A stretch of DNA of 64,000 nucleotides from Duganella levis (GTDB lineage Bacteria > Pseudomonadota > Gammaproteobacteria > Burkholderiales > Burkholderiaceae_D), in NCBI RefSeq assembly GCF_009857605.1, contig NZ_WWCT01000001.1, positions 1-64,000 of the forward strand, given 5' to 3'. A program made the position numbers and the translations under genes. This document shows, one piece after another, positions 34,549 to 42,892 of the stretch (its first letter is position 1; the number at the start of each line of letters is the position of its first letter). The notes beneath the pieces are model-generated. The model was not told the origin of the DNA. It was given only the letters and a program-made list of their open reading frames with translations, and did no database searches.

Positions 34549-34914
34549 TTGAAAAAAATTTTGGTGGTCGATGACCATCCCGATGCCGCAGATTTGCTGG
34601 TATCGATCCTACTACTGCAAGGCCACACGGCACTGGCGGTCTATGGGGCGGTGGAAGGACTCCAGGCTGTCTCCGAGTTCGCGCCTGAAATTGTGTTTCT
34701 TGATATAGGCATGCCGATCCTGGACGGCTACGAGGTGGTCGCACGCATTCGCCGCGACTGCACGATCAGACAACCCTATATGATCGCCTTTACCGCCTGG
34801 GACGACGTCGCGTCGGTGGCACGGGCATTGCATGCCGGATTCGACCTCCACGTCAAAAAGACTTCGCCGTTTGACGTCCTGGCGGCAGCGATTGACCAGG
34901 CGACGGCGGAGTAA
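34549..34914 (+). CDS. Stand-alone receiver-domain response regulator, TTG start
   Basis: 121 residues, receiver only. ILVVDDHPDAAD, the acceptor Asp in VFLDIGMPILDGY and the switch Thr in IAFTAWDD are normal. The last conserved motif reads HVKKTSPFD, keeping the Lys but losing the Pro that usually follows. Translation appears to start at TTG, with AGGGAG 9 bases upstream; no ATG is suitably placed. Confidence 0.88.
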   Translation: MKKILVVDDHPDAADLLVSILLLQGHTALAVYGAVEGLQAVSEFAPEIVFLDIGMPILDGYEVVARIRRDCTIRQPYMIAFTAWDDVASVARALHAGFDLHVKKTSPFDVLAAAIDQATAE

Positions 34915-34965
34915 TCCAGCCGCTCGCTTGTCGCGATGGCTTCCAGCACACGATCGTTCTCAAGC

Positions 34966-35388
34966 TCAGGCCGGCGCGTGCGCTCGCAGGTCGGCCAAGG
35001 CCATGTTCAAAGCCGCCAGATGGGGCGTAACGATGGCGCCAGCGGCGGGCAAGAACAACTGGCATCCGAGCTGCTCGGCGAGTCGGCAAACGCAAGTGGT
35101 GAACTGCACGCTCTCGCTGCGGGTATCGAAGCGTGCTACCACTGTGGGAGACGACTCATCGCCGATCATGTCGATCCGGCAGCCTTGTTCTGGCCCGAAG
35201 ACCAGCCAGCTATCAGCAAACGACCAAGGCGAACCAAAATAGGCCGACAGCGTATGGTATGCACGCAGTTGCTGCCATCGAGTAAGCATCGGCGGCCGCC
35301 AGCCATCGCGGGCAATATCGGCAAGTCGATCGCTGAGGTTGAAGAGATACAGGTCGACTCGATGGTAACCGGGGCTCAATATATTCAC
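34966..35388 (-). CDS. Unknown protein, paralogue of the one at 57352
   Basis: 140 residues from a GTG at 35388; a TTG at 35448 is possible. It matches the 57352 product along its length: VDLYLFNLSDRLADIARDGWRPP against FDLYLAAGIEKLPDILDDGWQPP, then the shared phrases W-x-VFGPE, RID-x-I and VVARFD, and ALNMALADLRA against ALRMALADICA. Equal length supports the GTG start. No known domain. An exact GTCA-GTCA promoter and an intrinsic terminator lie upstream on the same strand. Confidence 0.7.
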   Translation of the reverse strand: MNILSPGYHRVDLYLFNLSDRLADIARDGWRPPMLTRWQQLRAYHTLSAYFGSPWSFADSWLVFGPEQGCRIDMIGDESSPTVVARFDTRSESVQFTTCVCRLAEQLGCQLFLPAAGAIVTPHLAALNMALADLRAHAPA

Positions 35389-35453
35389 TGCACATCCAAT
35401 GCGTGCGCGACGCCGTTGCGCTTCTTTCGACGGCAACAGGCGCTGCAACGCGC

Positions 35454-35477
35454 AAAAAAAAAGCCTCGCGAAGAGGC
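35454..35477 (-). terminator. Intrinsic terminator inside a leader (candidate tiny RNA end)
   Basis: On the minus strand GCCTC-TTCGC-GAGGC is followed by nine T residues. It lies about 30 bases after the -10 element of the promoter at 35508-35539 and 66 bases before the start of the gene at 35388. The promoter-terminator unit is therefore about 50 bases long, a tiny RNA or an attenuator. Confidence 0.8.
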
Positions 35478-35507
35478 AGTAAAAGAAAATCCATGCTGAA
35501 GGTCAGC

Positions 35508-35539
35508 AGTATAAATCGTTGACGTGACCTGCGCATGAC
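35508..35539 (-). promoter_or_regulatory. GTCA-N7-GTCA-N11-TATACT promoter motif
   Basis: Minus strand: GTCA at 35539-35536, GTCA at 35528-35525, TATACT at 35513-35508. The 11-base repeat period and the position directly upstream of a -10 box resemble a Pho box. It reads toward the terminator at 35454 and the gene at 35388. Confidence 0.6.
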
Positions 35540-35720
35540 AAGGACACCAGCCGGCGGCGTAGCACGGACGATGACGTCAGGCGTAACAGTGTATTCTGAT
35601 GCATACTGCTTGCGCCCGCAGGGGCCACGTATTGTGCCGCCAACGTAGTTGGTATTTAATCAAATTTGGTATTTGACTAAATCGGTGCAACAATCCCTGT
35701 TCACTTCATCAAGGCTGACT

Positions 35721-35945
35721 ATGCGCGACAAGGTTGCGGTGGATCTGGGGGAACTGCTGGAGATCGCCAACGACGAGTACGCTCGCCGGCCCGAGTATCG
35801 TCCTTCGTCTTCGATCGCGCACATCACCAAGCGCGCCGGGACGTTCTCGCTGGAGTTTAGCGGCGGCAGGTTGGCCGGATTCGATACAGCGGCCTGCGAC
35901 GCGTTCGCGCAGTCGCTGTATGACCGCTACCTGCTGAAAATCTGA
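35721..35945 (+). CDS. Small hypothetical protein
   Basis: 74 residues from the ATG at 35721 (MRDKVAVDLGELLEIANDEYA). It ends in CDAFAQSLYDRYLLKI, a likely amphipathic helix. The middle has a beta-like SLEFSGGRLAGFD. The frame is open 24 codons further upstream, but that part is unlike coding sequence. No family recognised. Confidence 0.5.
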   Translation: MRDKVAVDLGELLEIANDEYARRPEYRPSSSIAHITKRAGTFSLEFSGGRLAGFDTAACDAFAQSLYDRYLLKI

Positions 35946-36002
35946 CGTCGAGCCGGTGCGCCATGGATTACAGGGCGAACCCACCCCACGTCAGCGCTTC
36001 GC

Positions 36003-37142
36003 TTAGGTGCCGGGTTTTAGAATGACTTTGGTCCAGCCGGCATTGCGCTTATCGAAGTTCTCATACGCTTCCGGCGCGCGGTCCAGCGGCAACTCGTGCG
36101 ACACGATCATTGACGGTTTGGCGCGCCCTACGTGGATCAGGTTGGCCAGCATGCGGTTATAGGCCTTGACGTTGGCCTGGCCGGTGGCGATCTTCTGGCC
36201 CTTGAACCAAAACTCGCCGAAGTTGAACGCCAGCTTGCCTTCCTTGGCCAGTGCATCTTGCGCGCCGGGGTCCTTGGGCAGGAACACGCCGACGGTACCG
36301 ATAGAACCCGTAGCCTTGACGGTCTGCACCAGATTGTTCATGGTCAGGTTCGGCACTTCCTTGCCGTGGCGGTCGCAACACTGATAGCCCACGCATTCGC
36401 AGCCGCAGTCGGCGCCCTGGCCCTTGGTGAGGTCCAGCACGCGCTGCACGCCGTCGCCCTCGGTGTCGTCGATCGGCGTGGCGCCGATCTCCTGGGCCAG
36501 CTTCAGGCGGTCCTTGTGGCTGTCGACCACGAACACCTGGCTGGCGCCCTTGATGAAGGCCGAGGTGGCCGCCATCAGGCCGACCGGTCCGGCACCGTAG
36601 ATCACCACGGTCTGGCCAGGCTTGACGCCGGCCAGTTCCGTGGCGTGATACCCCGTCGGGAAGATATCCGACAGCATGACGTAGTCGTTTTCCTTTTCCC
36701 TGGCATCTTCGGGCAGCACCAGGCAATTGTAGTCGCCGTAGGGAACGCGCAACAGCTCAGCCTGGCCGCCGCTATACGGACCCATGCCGGCGAAACCGTA
36801 GGCGCCGCCGGCGGTGCCCGGGTTGACGGTCAGACAAAAGCCGGACAGGCCGCGTTCGCAATTGGCGCAAAAGCCGCAGCCGATGTTGAACGGCAGGCAG
36901 ACCATGTCGCCGACCTTGATGCGATCGACAGCGTTGCCGACGGCGATCACTTCGCCGAGGTTTTCGTGGCCGAGAATGCGGCCACTCTCCATGTCGGTAC
37001 GTCCTTCGTACATGTGCAGGTCCGAGCCGCAGATGTTAGTGCTGGTGATGCGCACCAACACGTCGGTAGGTCTTTCAATGGTGGCGTCTGGCATTTCTTT
37101 GATCTGTACGTCGCGAGGGCCGTTGTAAACGAGCGCTTTCAT
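36003..37142 (-). CDS. fdhA: Glutathione-independent formaldehyde dehydrogenase
   Basis: 379 residues. This zinc-dependent medium-chain dehydrogenase oxidises formaldehyde with bound NAD. The opening MKALVYNGPRDVQIKEMPD, catalytic zinc site ICGSDLHMYEGRTD and GHENLGEV, structural cysteines (CGFCANCERGLSGFC) and Rossmann motif GAGPVGLMAA are all typical of FdhA. VGYQCCDRHGKEVPN is another hallmark. The start at 37142 is preceded by a GGAAT-type site. Confidence 0.93.
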   Translation of the reverse strand: MKALVYNGPRDVQIKEMPDATIERPTDVLVRITSTNICGSDLHMYEGRTDMESGRILGHENLGEVIAVGNAVDRIKVGDMVCLPFNIGCGFCANCERGLSGFCLTVNPGTAGGAYGFAGMGPYSGGQAELLRVPYGDYNCLVLPEDAREKENDYVMLSDIFPTGYHATELAGVKPGQTVVIYGAGPVGLMAATSAFIKGASQVFVVDSHKDRLKLAQEIGATPIDDTEGDGVQRVLDLTKGQGADCGCECVGYQCCDRHGKEVPNLTMNNLVQTVKATGSIGTVGVFLPKDPGAQDALAKEGKLAFNFGEFWFKGQKIATGQANVKAYNRMLANLIHVGRAKPSMIVSHELPLDRAPEAYENFDKRNAGWTKVILKPGT

Positions 37143-37461
37143 TGGTGATTCCTTTATCGAAGTCGGGGCAGGGGATGCCGCCAATGGCGTGGCGGTGTGG
37201 AGTCCACACGTGGCGGAGAGGCCACTATGCGGCGCGCGCGCAGTGCGCTCCGTACGTCAACTAACGCTGGCCTGGCGTCGACGCGGGCGCCAGCGCTTCG
37301 ATGGGCGAACGCAAGCACGCTGCGTCGCAACGTGTGTTGCTCAACAGACGATGCGGCATGCTGTGCCTAGGCTGGACCTCAGTGCGCTCCGATCGCTTGA
37401 ACACGCCATGTGGCACGGGGGCGGAATGGGTGTCTCCTGATCCGTAGCACGCGGATCATTT
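37143..37461. other. Non-coding stretch upstream of an orphan terminator
   Basis: No convincing gene on either strand. A second small hairpin, GATCCG-N7-CGGATC (37438-37456), stands just before the terminator at 37462, so this may be the body of a small RNA read from the plus strand. Confidence 0.35.
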
Positions 37462-37496
37462 ACCGCAGGCAGCGTGGCTTGCCTGCGGTTTTTTTT
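37462..37496 (+). terminator. Orphan intrinsic terminator
   Basis: ACCGCAGGCA (37462-37471) pairs perfectly with TGCCTGCGGT (37480-37489), followed by a run of T to 37496. No plus-strand gene ends nearby, so it probably terminates an unannotated RNA. Confidence 0.85.
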
Positions 37497-37648
37497 GTGC
37501 CGGGGAGTGCAGCTGACAATGCCGCCAAGCGGGCCGTCGCCTGCCGCTGCTGGGGTGTGAATTGGTGCCGGTATGTTTCCCGACCGCCGGCGCCGGTAGA
37601 GCATCCGTCGCGTGGTGCTGAAGTGCCCTGTTTCCAAGGTCAGGCGTC

Positions 37649-37680
37649 AGATTATCGGTCGAATGTGACGTGCATTTGAC
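37649..37680 (-). promoter_or_regulatory. GTCA-N7-GTCA-N11-TAATCT promoter motif
   Basis: Minus strand: GTCA at 37680-37677, GTCA at 37669-37666, TAATCT at 37654-37649. It fires away from the gene at 37753 and toward a stretch with no recognised minus-strand gene. On the opposite strand the same bases include TTGACA, a possible -35 for the gene at 37753. Confidence 0.5.
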
Positions 37681-37752
37681 ATGGATCTAGTAGCGTGCAA
37701 ATGTGCGCGAGAGGCTCAAACGTATGCTGGTTCCTCAACCAAGGAGGTCGCC

Positions 37753-38118
37753 ATGAAATCCGAGACGTTGCCCACATCCGCCACGAGGATCGTTGATGGC
37801 GCAGACGCGACATCATCGTTACGCAAGACCGGAACACAAGTGATGGCCGGCAGCGAAAATGCCGGCATCCAGCGCGGCCTGGCATCAGATGAACATCGCA
37901 CGAAACGTCAACCGGTCAGGGACAGGGCGTCGAAAGCGGTGACATGGAAGGTCGCTTTGCCGGCATCGGAACACGTGGCGCTCCAAGCCTTGCGGCGGGA
38001 ATTGGGCGACGGCGCCAAGATCAAGAAAAGCCTGTTGCTGCGCACCGCTTGCCAGATACTGCTCGATCATGAGCGGGAAGTGGTGGCCAGCGCGCTGGCG
38101 AAACTGAGCGCGCAATGA
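37753..38118 (+). CDS. Small hypothetical protein with a helical C-terminal domain
   Basis: 121 residues. The first 65 are polar and probably disordered. The C-terminal part (WKVALPASEHVALQALRRELGDGAKIKKSLLLRTACQILL) looks like a compact helical, possibly ribbon-helix-helix-type, fold. An AAGGAGG site lies 6 bases before the ATG at 37753, which fixes the start. No family recognised. Confidence 0.65.
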   Translation: MKSETLPTSATRIVDGADATSSLRKTGTQVMAGSENAGIQRGLASDEHRTKRQPVRDRASKAVTWKVALPASEHVALQALRRELGDGAKIKKSLLLRTACQILLDHEREVVASALAKLSAQ

Positions 38119-38236
38119 AGCACTCGGCTGATGCGTCTGCTGAGGTTGTGGCAATGTTGTCTGACATGCCCGGAAATGGTTCGCTTGCCGTCAAATGAAC
38201 GTGAATTTGCTTCGCCAGTCCGAAACGAGGAATGCT

Positions 38237-38593
38237 ATGAAAACTGCTCATGTGACATTTTCGCGCGATACCGGCGTGGTTGAAATAACGTTGGAAATCA
38301 ACGGCCGGCAGGTTGCGAAGTGCAGCAGCCAGGAATCTATCGCCCTCGAATTGCAGATCCATGAGGTGGGTGTGCTGGATATCGAAGGCAAGTTCTCGAC
38401 CGAATTGCCGACCTCGGCGGAGAGACTGGTGCTCGCGTCGCAAATAGCCTTCAGCGAATTGATGCCCGCGCTGAAGCTGGTTGCGGCGTGCTCGGCCACT
38501 GGCCTGGCCAGCACTTCGCTGCGCTCGAAGCAGTCGCGCAAATATAAGGTCACGGGGGCAGTCACCGACGGGACGCGATCTCCCAGGCACTGA
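38237..38593 (+). CDS. Unknown protein, paralogue of the one at 53925
   Basis: 118 residues. Residues 4-85 match the 53925 product closely: VTFSRDTGVVEITLEINGR against VSFSRLDGAVVMELAIDGH, the shared phrases SSQES and F-x-TELPT, and ALKLVAAC in both. The two seem to be a beta-rich N-terminal domain plus one helix. The tail is basic. A partial GTCA-N7-GTGA element is about 45 bases upstream, but without a good -10. Confidence 0.7.
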   Translation: MKTAHVTFSRDTGVVEITLEINGRQVAKCSSQESIALELQIHEVGVLDIEGKFSTELPTSAERLVLASQIAFSELMPALKLVAACSATGLASTSLRSKQSRKYKVTGAVTDGTRSPRH

Positions 38594-38770
38594 CACGCTG
38601 GCGTTGAGTCTGAGATGGCGAAGGTAGGGTCAACGCGCAGCTCATGGCTGTGCAACAGGCCAGGTATTCAAGTCATTGATGGCGGTTATTGCGAGCTGAA
38701 ATTATCTTTTCTGGCGGTCCTGTGCGAGTATGGCGTTGTCTCCTCCAATTGCCAAATGCATTGGACTTCA

Positions 38771-38795
38771 GCCGGCCAAGGGCCGGCATTTTTTT
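38771..38795 (+). terminator. Intrinsic terminator
   Basis: GCCGGCC-AAG-GGCCGGC is followed by A and seven T residues. It lies 178 bases after the 38237 gene, the only plus-strand gene nearby, and could also end a separate small RNA. Confidence 0.85.
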
Positions 38796-38836
38796 AGCCG
38801 ATTTTCATTGTTGCGCGTGCTGCGCAGTTCGACACG

Positions 38837-39133
38837 TCAGTTTGCGCTGTCCGTACTCTCGCGTGCTTTGCCATGCGTAGCACTCGTCCTCATTTCGTCC
38901 GCGCTGCCCAGTCTCTGGGGCTTGCCCTTGCCGTCGTCCTGATACCAGAAGGTACCCGAGCTATCCTCACTATCATCGGTGCAAAGCCAGGTGTGCCAGA
39001 CCTCCCGATCATGCGGGGGATAGATATTCTCGACGTCGATGAGCGCGCGCACGCCGACCGTCAACTCTTTGAACACCAGCTTATTGCGATTTGTTGCAAT
39101 GGGAACGTAATGGGCGTGACTCACGTTGGGCAC
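38837..39133 (-). CDS. Small hypothetical protein, GTG start
   Basis: 98 residues from a GTG at 39133, chosen because an AGGGAGG site lies at the right distance and the upstream frame is poor. Composition is protein-like, with aromatic residues in REVWHTWLCTDDSEDSSGTFWYQDDGKG. No domain recognised. The opposite-strand ORF over the same bases is considered a shadow. Confidence 0.6.
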   Translation of the reverse strand: MPNVSHAHYVPIATNRNKLVFKELTVGVRALIDVENIYPPHDREVWHTWLCTDDSEDSSGTFWYQDDGKGKPQRLGSADEMRTSATHGKARESTDSAN

Positions 39134-39288
39134 AGGTCCTCCCTGAAGGTTTTTCCCTATGCTGGCATGGCGGCGCCAAAAGGGGCGCGCTGTTGAGGCG
39201 TGAGCACGCACCGTGTTGCGTTCCGGTGGTGATACCGACTTCGCTTGGCGGAAGCCCGCAGCAATTGTTTTTCGTGTCCGCCGCTATC

Positions 39289-39313
39289 GATATACAATTG
39301 AACTTTGTATATC
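39289..39313. promoter_or_regulatory. Perfect inverted repeat, operator-like
   Basis: GATATACAA-N7-TTGTATATC, 9-bp perfect arms with 16-bp spacing of half-site centres, in the AT-rich gap between the minus-strand gene at 39133 and the hybrid kinase at 39474. The size and symmetry are those of a dimeric repressor site. Confidence 0.5.
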
Positions 39314-39473
39314 TAATTTAGACACAAGGCAGGCGCCGTCTCGCCATCCGCGAGCTTGGCTTAGCACTGGAGGCCACTTAATGCCCGTCTGACGGGACAT
39401 AACGGGCGCGTCGGTTGAACAGGCATCACCAGTGCAAGCAGATAGTGTTGGCTGATGGAGCGTATTACGACTA

Positions 39474-41519
39474 GTGGCGGACATGGAAACAAGCCGAACA
39501 AATTTCGCGTTTCTGAATGGCGGCAGCGAGGCGGGGCGGCAGATCGCCCGCGCCGACTGGTCGCAACATCCGATGGGTGCCGTCAGCAGCTGGACGCCGG
39601 CATGTCGCACGGCGCTCAGCATGGTACTGGATTCCGGTTTTCCGTCGTATGTCCTGTGGGGCCCTGAATTCTTTTTCTTCTACAACGATGCCTACGTGCC
39701 GATACTCGGCAGCAAAGCGGCGTTGGGGCAGGGCTTGCCGCTTGCGGAACTCTGGCACGAGATCCGCGACGAGGCGTGCCGGATCGCCACCACTGCTATG
39801 TCCGGTGAATCGACTTTTTTCACGGACCGGCCGTTTCTGCTGGAGCGGTTCGGTCCTCCGCAACTGGCGTATTTCACGTTTTCTTACAGTCCGATACGCG
39901 ATGAGGGCGGAGAGGTGGTCGGGGTCTTGTGCACCATCGTTGAAACCACGGACACCGTCCTTGGCATGGCCAGGCTGCGCGAGAGCGAAGACCGTGTGCA
40001 GCTGTCCCTCGACGCGTCGGGCAATATTGGCACATGGTCCTGGTATCCGGAGACGAATGCCACGTTTGTTGATGAACGCTTCGCCCGACTGTTTCAGGTG
40101 GATGCCGCGTTGGCACAAAGTGGTACCGCGCTGGAGCGCTTTACCAACATGATTCACCCAGATGATCGCGAGCGCGTTCTCGCCGCCATCGGGCATTCCA
40201 TCGCCACCGGCGAGTTATATGAAATTGACTACCGAATCCCCCAGCTATCGGGCAAGGTGGTGTGGGTCACCGCAAAAGGCAAGCTGTTTGAAGAGAAGGC
40301 GACCGGCGCCAAGCGGTTCGCCGGCGTCGCCGTAGATATCACGGAACAGCGCAATGCGCAGCAAAAATCGATGCGCATGGCTGAGCAGTTGGCGGCGGCG
40401 CATGAGCGCCAGACCGCATTCCTGGCCACGCTTGCGCATGAGTTGAGGAATCCCCTGGCGCCGATTCGCACTGGCCTGGAGTTGATGCGCATCGCCGGCG
40501 CCAATGCGCAAACCGTCGAGCGGCTGCGCGGCATGATGGACCGGCAGGTCAATCAACTGACGCATTTGATCGACGATTTGATGGACATTTCGCGCATCAA
40601 TAATGGCAAGGTCGAATTAAAACTGGAGCGGATGGATATTGCCGAGGCGATCGCAGCAGCTGCCGAAACCAGCCTGCCACACATCGAGCAGGCGCGGCAT
40701 CACTTGTCGACCCGCCTGCCGGCCGAAAAGTTGCCTGTCCACGCCGACCGCACCCGCCTGATTCAGATACTGAGCAATATCCTCACCAATGCCGCCAAAT
40801 ATACGCCGGCCGGTGGCCGCATCGACATTAGTGCCTGGCGCGACGGAACGGACGGCGTGGTCGCCATCAGCGACACCGGCATCGGCATACCTCAGGCGGC
40901 CCTGTCGGGCGTGTTCGACATGTTCACCCAGGTCGGCAGCGATACCGCACGCGCTCAGGGGGGGCTTGGGATCGGCCTGGCGCTTGTCCGGCAATTGCTG
41001 ACGCTGCACGGCGGAACGGTTGCAGCGATTAGTCCCGGCGAAGGACTGGGAGCCACGTTTACCATCCGCTTGCCATTGATCGACGGCGCGCCCGCTTCTT
41101 GGGTGACCGGCACGCGACATAACCGGAACGTGGGGCACGCCGTTGCCGCACAGACCATACTGGTGGCCGACGATAACATTGATGCCGCTGAAACCCTGGC
41201 GGCGCTGTTACGTCTTCAGGGACACTTGGTACATGTGGCCACGGATGGCGTGCAGGCTAGCGAGCTGTTACACGCCGTGACGCCGACGATCGCGTTTCTC
41301 GACATCGGTATGCCTGGCAAAGACGGCCGTGCAGTCGCCCGCGAAGCGCGCCAGTCGCAGCGGCTAGCGCGGACTACGCTGGTGGCGCTGACCGGCTGGG
41401 GCATGGCCAACGATCGCGTGTTGTCCAAGATTGCCGGCTTCGATTTCCATTTGACCAAGCCCATCGCCATTGAGGACATCGAGCAAATCATCAAATCGGG
41501 ATCGGGTGGCGAAGCTTAA
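39474..41519 (+). CDS. Hybrid sensor histidine kinase with receiver domain
   Basis: 681 residues from a GTG; an ATG three codons on is an alternative. No membrane helix. A PAS/GAF-like sensor region covers residues 20-170 (WGPEFFFFYNDAYVPILG) and a PAS domain residues 175-295, ending GVAVDITEQRNAQ. The kinase core has the H-box LAHELRNPLAPIR, the N-box NILTNAAKYTPAGG and the G-box GGLGIGLALVRQL. A C-terminal receiver has the acceptor Asp in FLDIGMPGKDG and Lys in LTKPIAIED. The receiver resembles the lone receivers elsewhere in the window. Confidence 0.92.
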   Translation: MADMETSRTNFAFLNGGSEAGRQIARADWSQHPMGAVSSWTPACRTALSMVLDSGFPSYVLWGPEFFFFYNDAYVPILGSKAALGQGLPLAELWHEIRDEACRIATTAMSGESTFFTDRPFLLERFGPPQLAYFTFSYSPIRDEGGEVVGVLCTIVETTDTVLGMARLRESEDRVQLSLDASGNIGTWSWYPETNATFVDERFARLFQVDAALAQSGTALERFTNMIHPDDRERVLAAIGHSIATGELYEIDYRIPQLSGKVVWVTAKGKLFEEKATGAKRFAGVAVDITEQRNAQQKSMRMAEQLAAAHERQTAFLATLAHELRNPLAPIRTGLELMRIAGANAQTVERLRGMMDRQVNQLTHLIDDLMDISRINNGKVELKLERMDIAEAIAAAAETSLPHIEQARHHLSTRLPAEKLPVHADRTRLIQILSNILTNAAKYTPAGGRIDISAWRDGTDGVVAISDTGIGIPQAALSGVFDMFTQVGSDTARAQGGLGIGLALVRQLLTLHGGTVAAISPGEGLGATFTIRLPLIDGAPASWVTGTRHNRNVGHAVAAQTILVADDNIDAAETLAALLRLQGHLVHVATDGVQASELLHAVTPTIAFLDIGMPGKDGRAVAREARQSQRLARTTLVALTGWGMANDRVLSKIAGFDFHLTKPIAIEDIEQIIKSGSGGEA

Positions 41520-41651
41520 GCGGGCGCGCATTCCGCTGCTGGCGTGGATTGTCGAATATCGAACACCGTGACACTCGTGGCGATGTGGCAAGTTGGTTCA
41601 GGTGCAGAAAATGAAGAGGGAAGCCGAGGACACTCTGCGGAGCGTTAAGGC

Positions 41652-42284
41652 CTAGAATCCATATCGGTTGCGCATCGTGTTCTCGCGGGCAGACCTGCAC
41701 AAATCCACCAACGTTGAATTGCACGCGAGGCGTAGTCTGGCCCTGCGGATCAGCGTCTTGACGCTGCCCAGCGGCATATTGAGAGCGTCCGCAATTTCGC
41801 CATGGGACAGTTCTCGGTAATAATTTAAGACGATGACTTCTCTTTGTGCAGACGTCAAAAGTTCGATCGCAGAGTGAATCGCACGATTGTATACACCGGT
41901 CTCGTACAGCGATTCGGGCGTGGTGTCCTGCCGACCAGCTGCAGTCTCGTCGACCTCAAAAAAACTCAGCCAGCTGCCGGCTGTCTGGGCGCGCATGTAG
42001 TCAATCGCGCGGCTCCGGCATAACATCAGCAGCCACGTGAGCAGGCTACTTCGGCTTTCGTCAAACTTTTCTGAATTGATCCAGGCATAGAGAAAGACCT
42101 CCTGCACTATTTCCTCCGCGACATCCCTTTTTCTTAGCATGTGCAGTGCGTGGGAAAATATGGCAGTATGTGAAAATGCATAGACCGACTCGAATGAGAG
42201 TTGCGCGTCGCCATATTTTTTTGATGTGCAGGGTGCAGATCTGCTTTGCTGGCATGGACGTGCAGTGATCTGCGTGCTATTCAT
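41652..42284 (-). CDS. ECF-type RNA polymerase sigma factor
   Basis: 210 residues. Region 2 is visible in HMLRKRDVAEEIVQEVFLYAW and LLMLCRSRAIDYMRAQ. Region 4 is in LTSAQREVIVLNYYRELSHGEIADALNMPLGSVKTLIRRAR. No anti-sigma gene is adjacent on either side. It stands after the convergent hybrid kinase gene, with 130 bases between the stops. Confidence 0.92.
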   Translation of the reverse strand: MNSTQITARPCQQSRSAPCTSKKYGDAQLSFESVYAFSHTAIFSHALHMLRKRDVAEEIVQEVFLYAWINSEKFDESRSSLLTWLLMLCRSRAIDYMRAQTAGSWLSFFEVDETAAGRQDTTPESLYETGVYNRAIHSAIELLTSAQREVIVLNYYRELSHGEIADALNMPLGSVKTLIRRARLRLACNSTLVDLCRSARENTMRNRYGF

Positions 42285-42571
42285 TTTTTAGCCCCTGACT
42301 GTGACGTAACGTTTCTTTCTTTTGTTAATCTATCTTTATGCGAATAATTTCTTTGTGAAATGGCGCACAAAGAAGCAATTGAGAAATTTTTCTGGCATTC
42401 ATGCCACAAACGGCTGTCCACGTGTTCGTTTGCTCGAAGAATTGACCAACTCCGTTTGACCTGCCTTCCAGGTCCTGGCAACCGCCGCGCCGTGGCCGTA
42501 TGCCCGTTGATAACCAAGCGGTCTCAAGTCCCCATGGATCTTCTTTAAATTGCGTCGCTGCTACGCGGTTT

Positions 42572-42892
42572 AGCCTTAAGGCTCCGGATATACGCGAGAT
42601 GACGGGCATCGGAGGCGGCACCGCGATGCTTGAAACCTTCAACTTGTTTTATTGCAGTAGTATTCGTTATGTGAAGCAATTATCGTGGTGCCACCTAGCC
42701 GTCAACGAGCCAGTACCAGCTGTACGTGGACTCCGCGAATACGGCGAATAGCTCTTGCTGATACTGACCGAGTGCTGTGCAGATAATTGCCAGATGGTTG
42801 GGCAATCGCTTGGAATACACAACCGTGTCCTTGTCGTCGGAGAGGACGACAAAGCAGTTGTTGGAATGGAGGTCAATGCCACCAAATAACAT
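42572..42892 (-). pseudogene. Remnant of an IS110-family transposase (N-terminal part)
   Basis: The first 65 codons (42892-42698) read GGIDLHSNNCFVVLSDDKD...YSKRLPNHL and ESTYSWYWLVDG, the DEDD-domain start of IS110-type transposases. A TAG follows, then a TAA, and the same frame continues with TNTTAIKQVEGFKHRGAASDARHLAYIRSL before ending at about 42572. The C-terminal serine motif and the element's ends are absent. Confidence 0.8.

Noticed and set aside
33680..34744. Minus-strand ORF of 354 codons
   Set aside because: It reads the SRAP pseudogene in the wrong frame; the correct frame has conserved SRAP motifs interrupted by three stops.
36132..37148. Plus-strand ORF of 338 codons
   Set aside because: Antisense shadow of the formaldehyde dehydrogenase gene.
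37639..37649. GTCAGGCGTCAG direct repeat as a motif copy
   Set aside because: The repeat period is 7, not 11, and no -10 box is spaced correctly.
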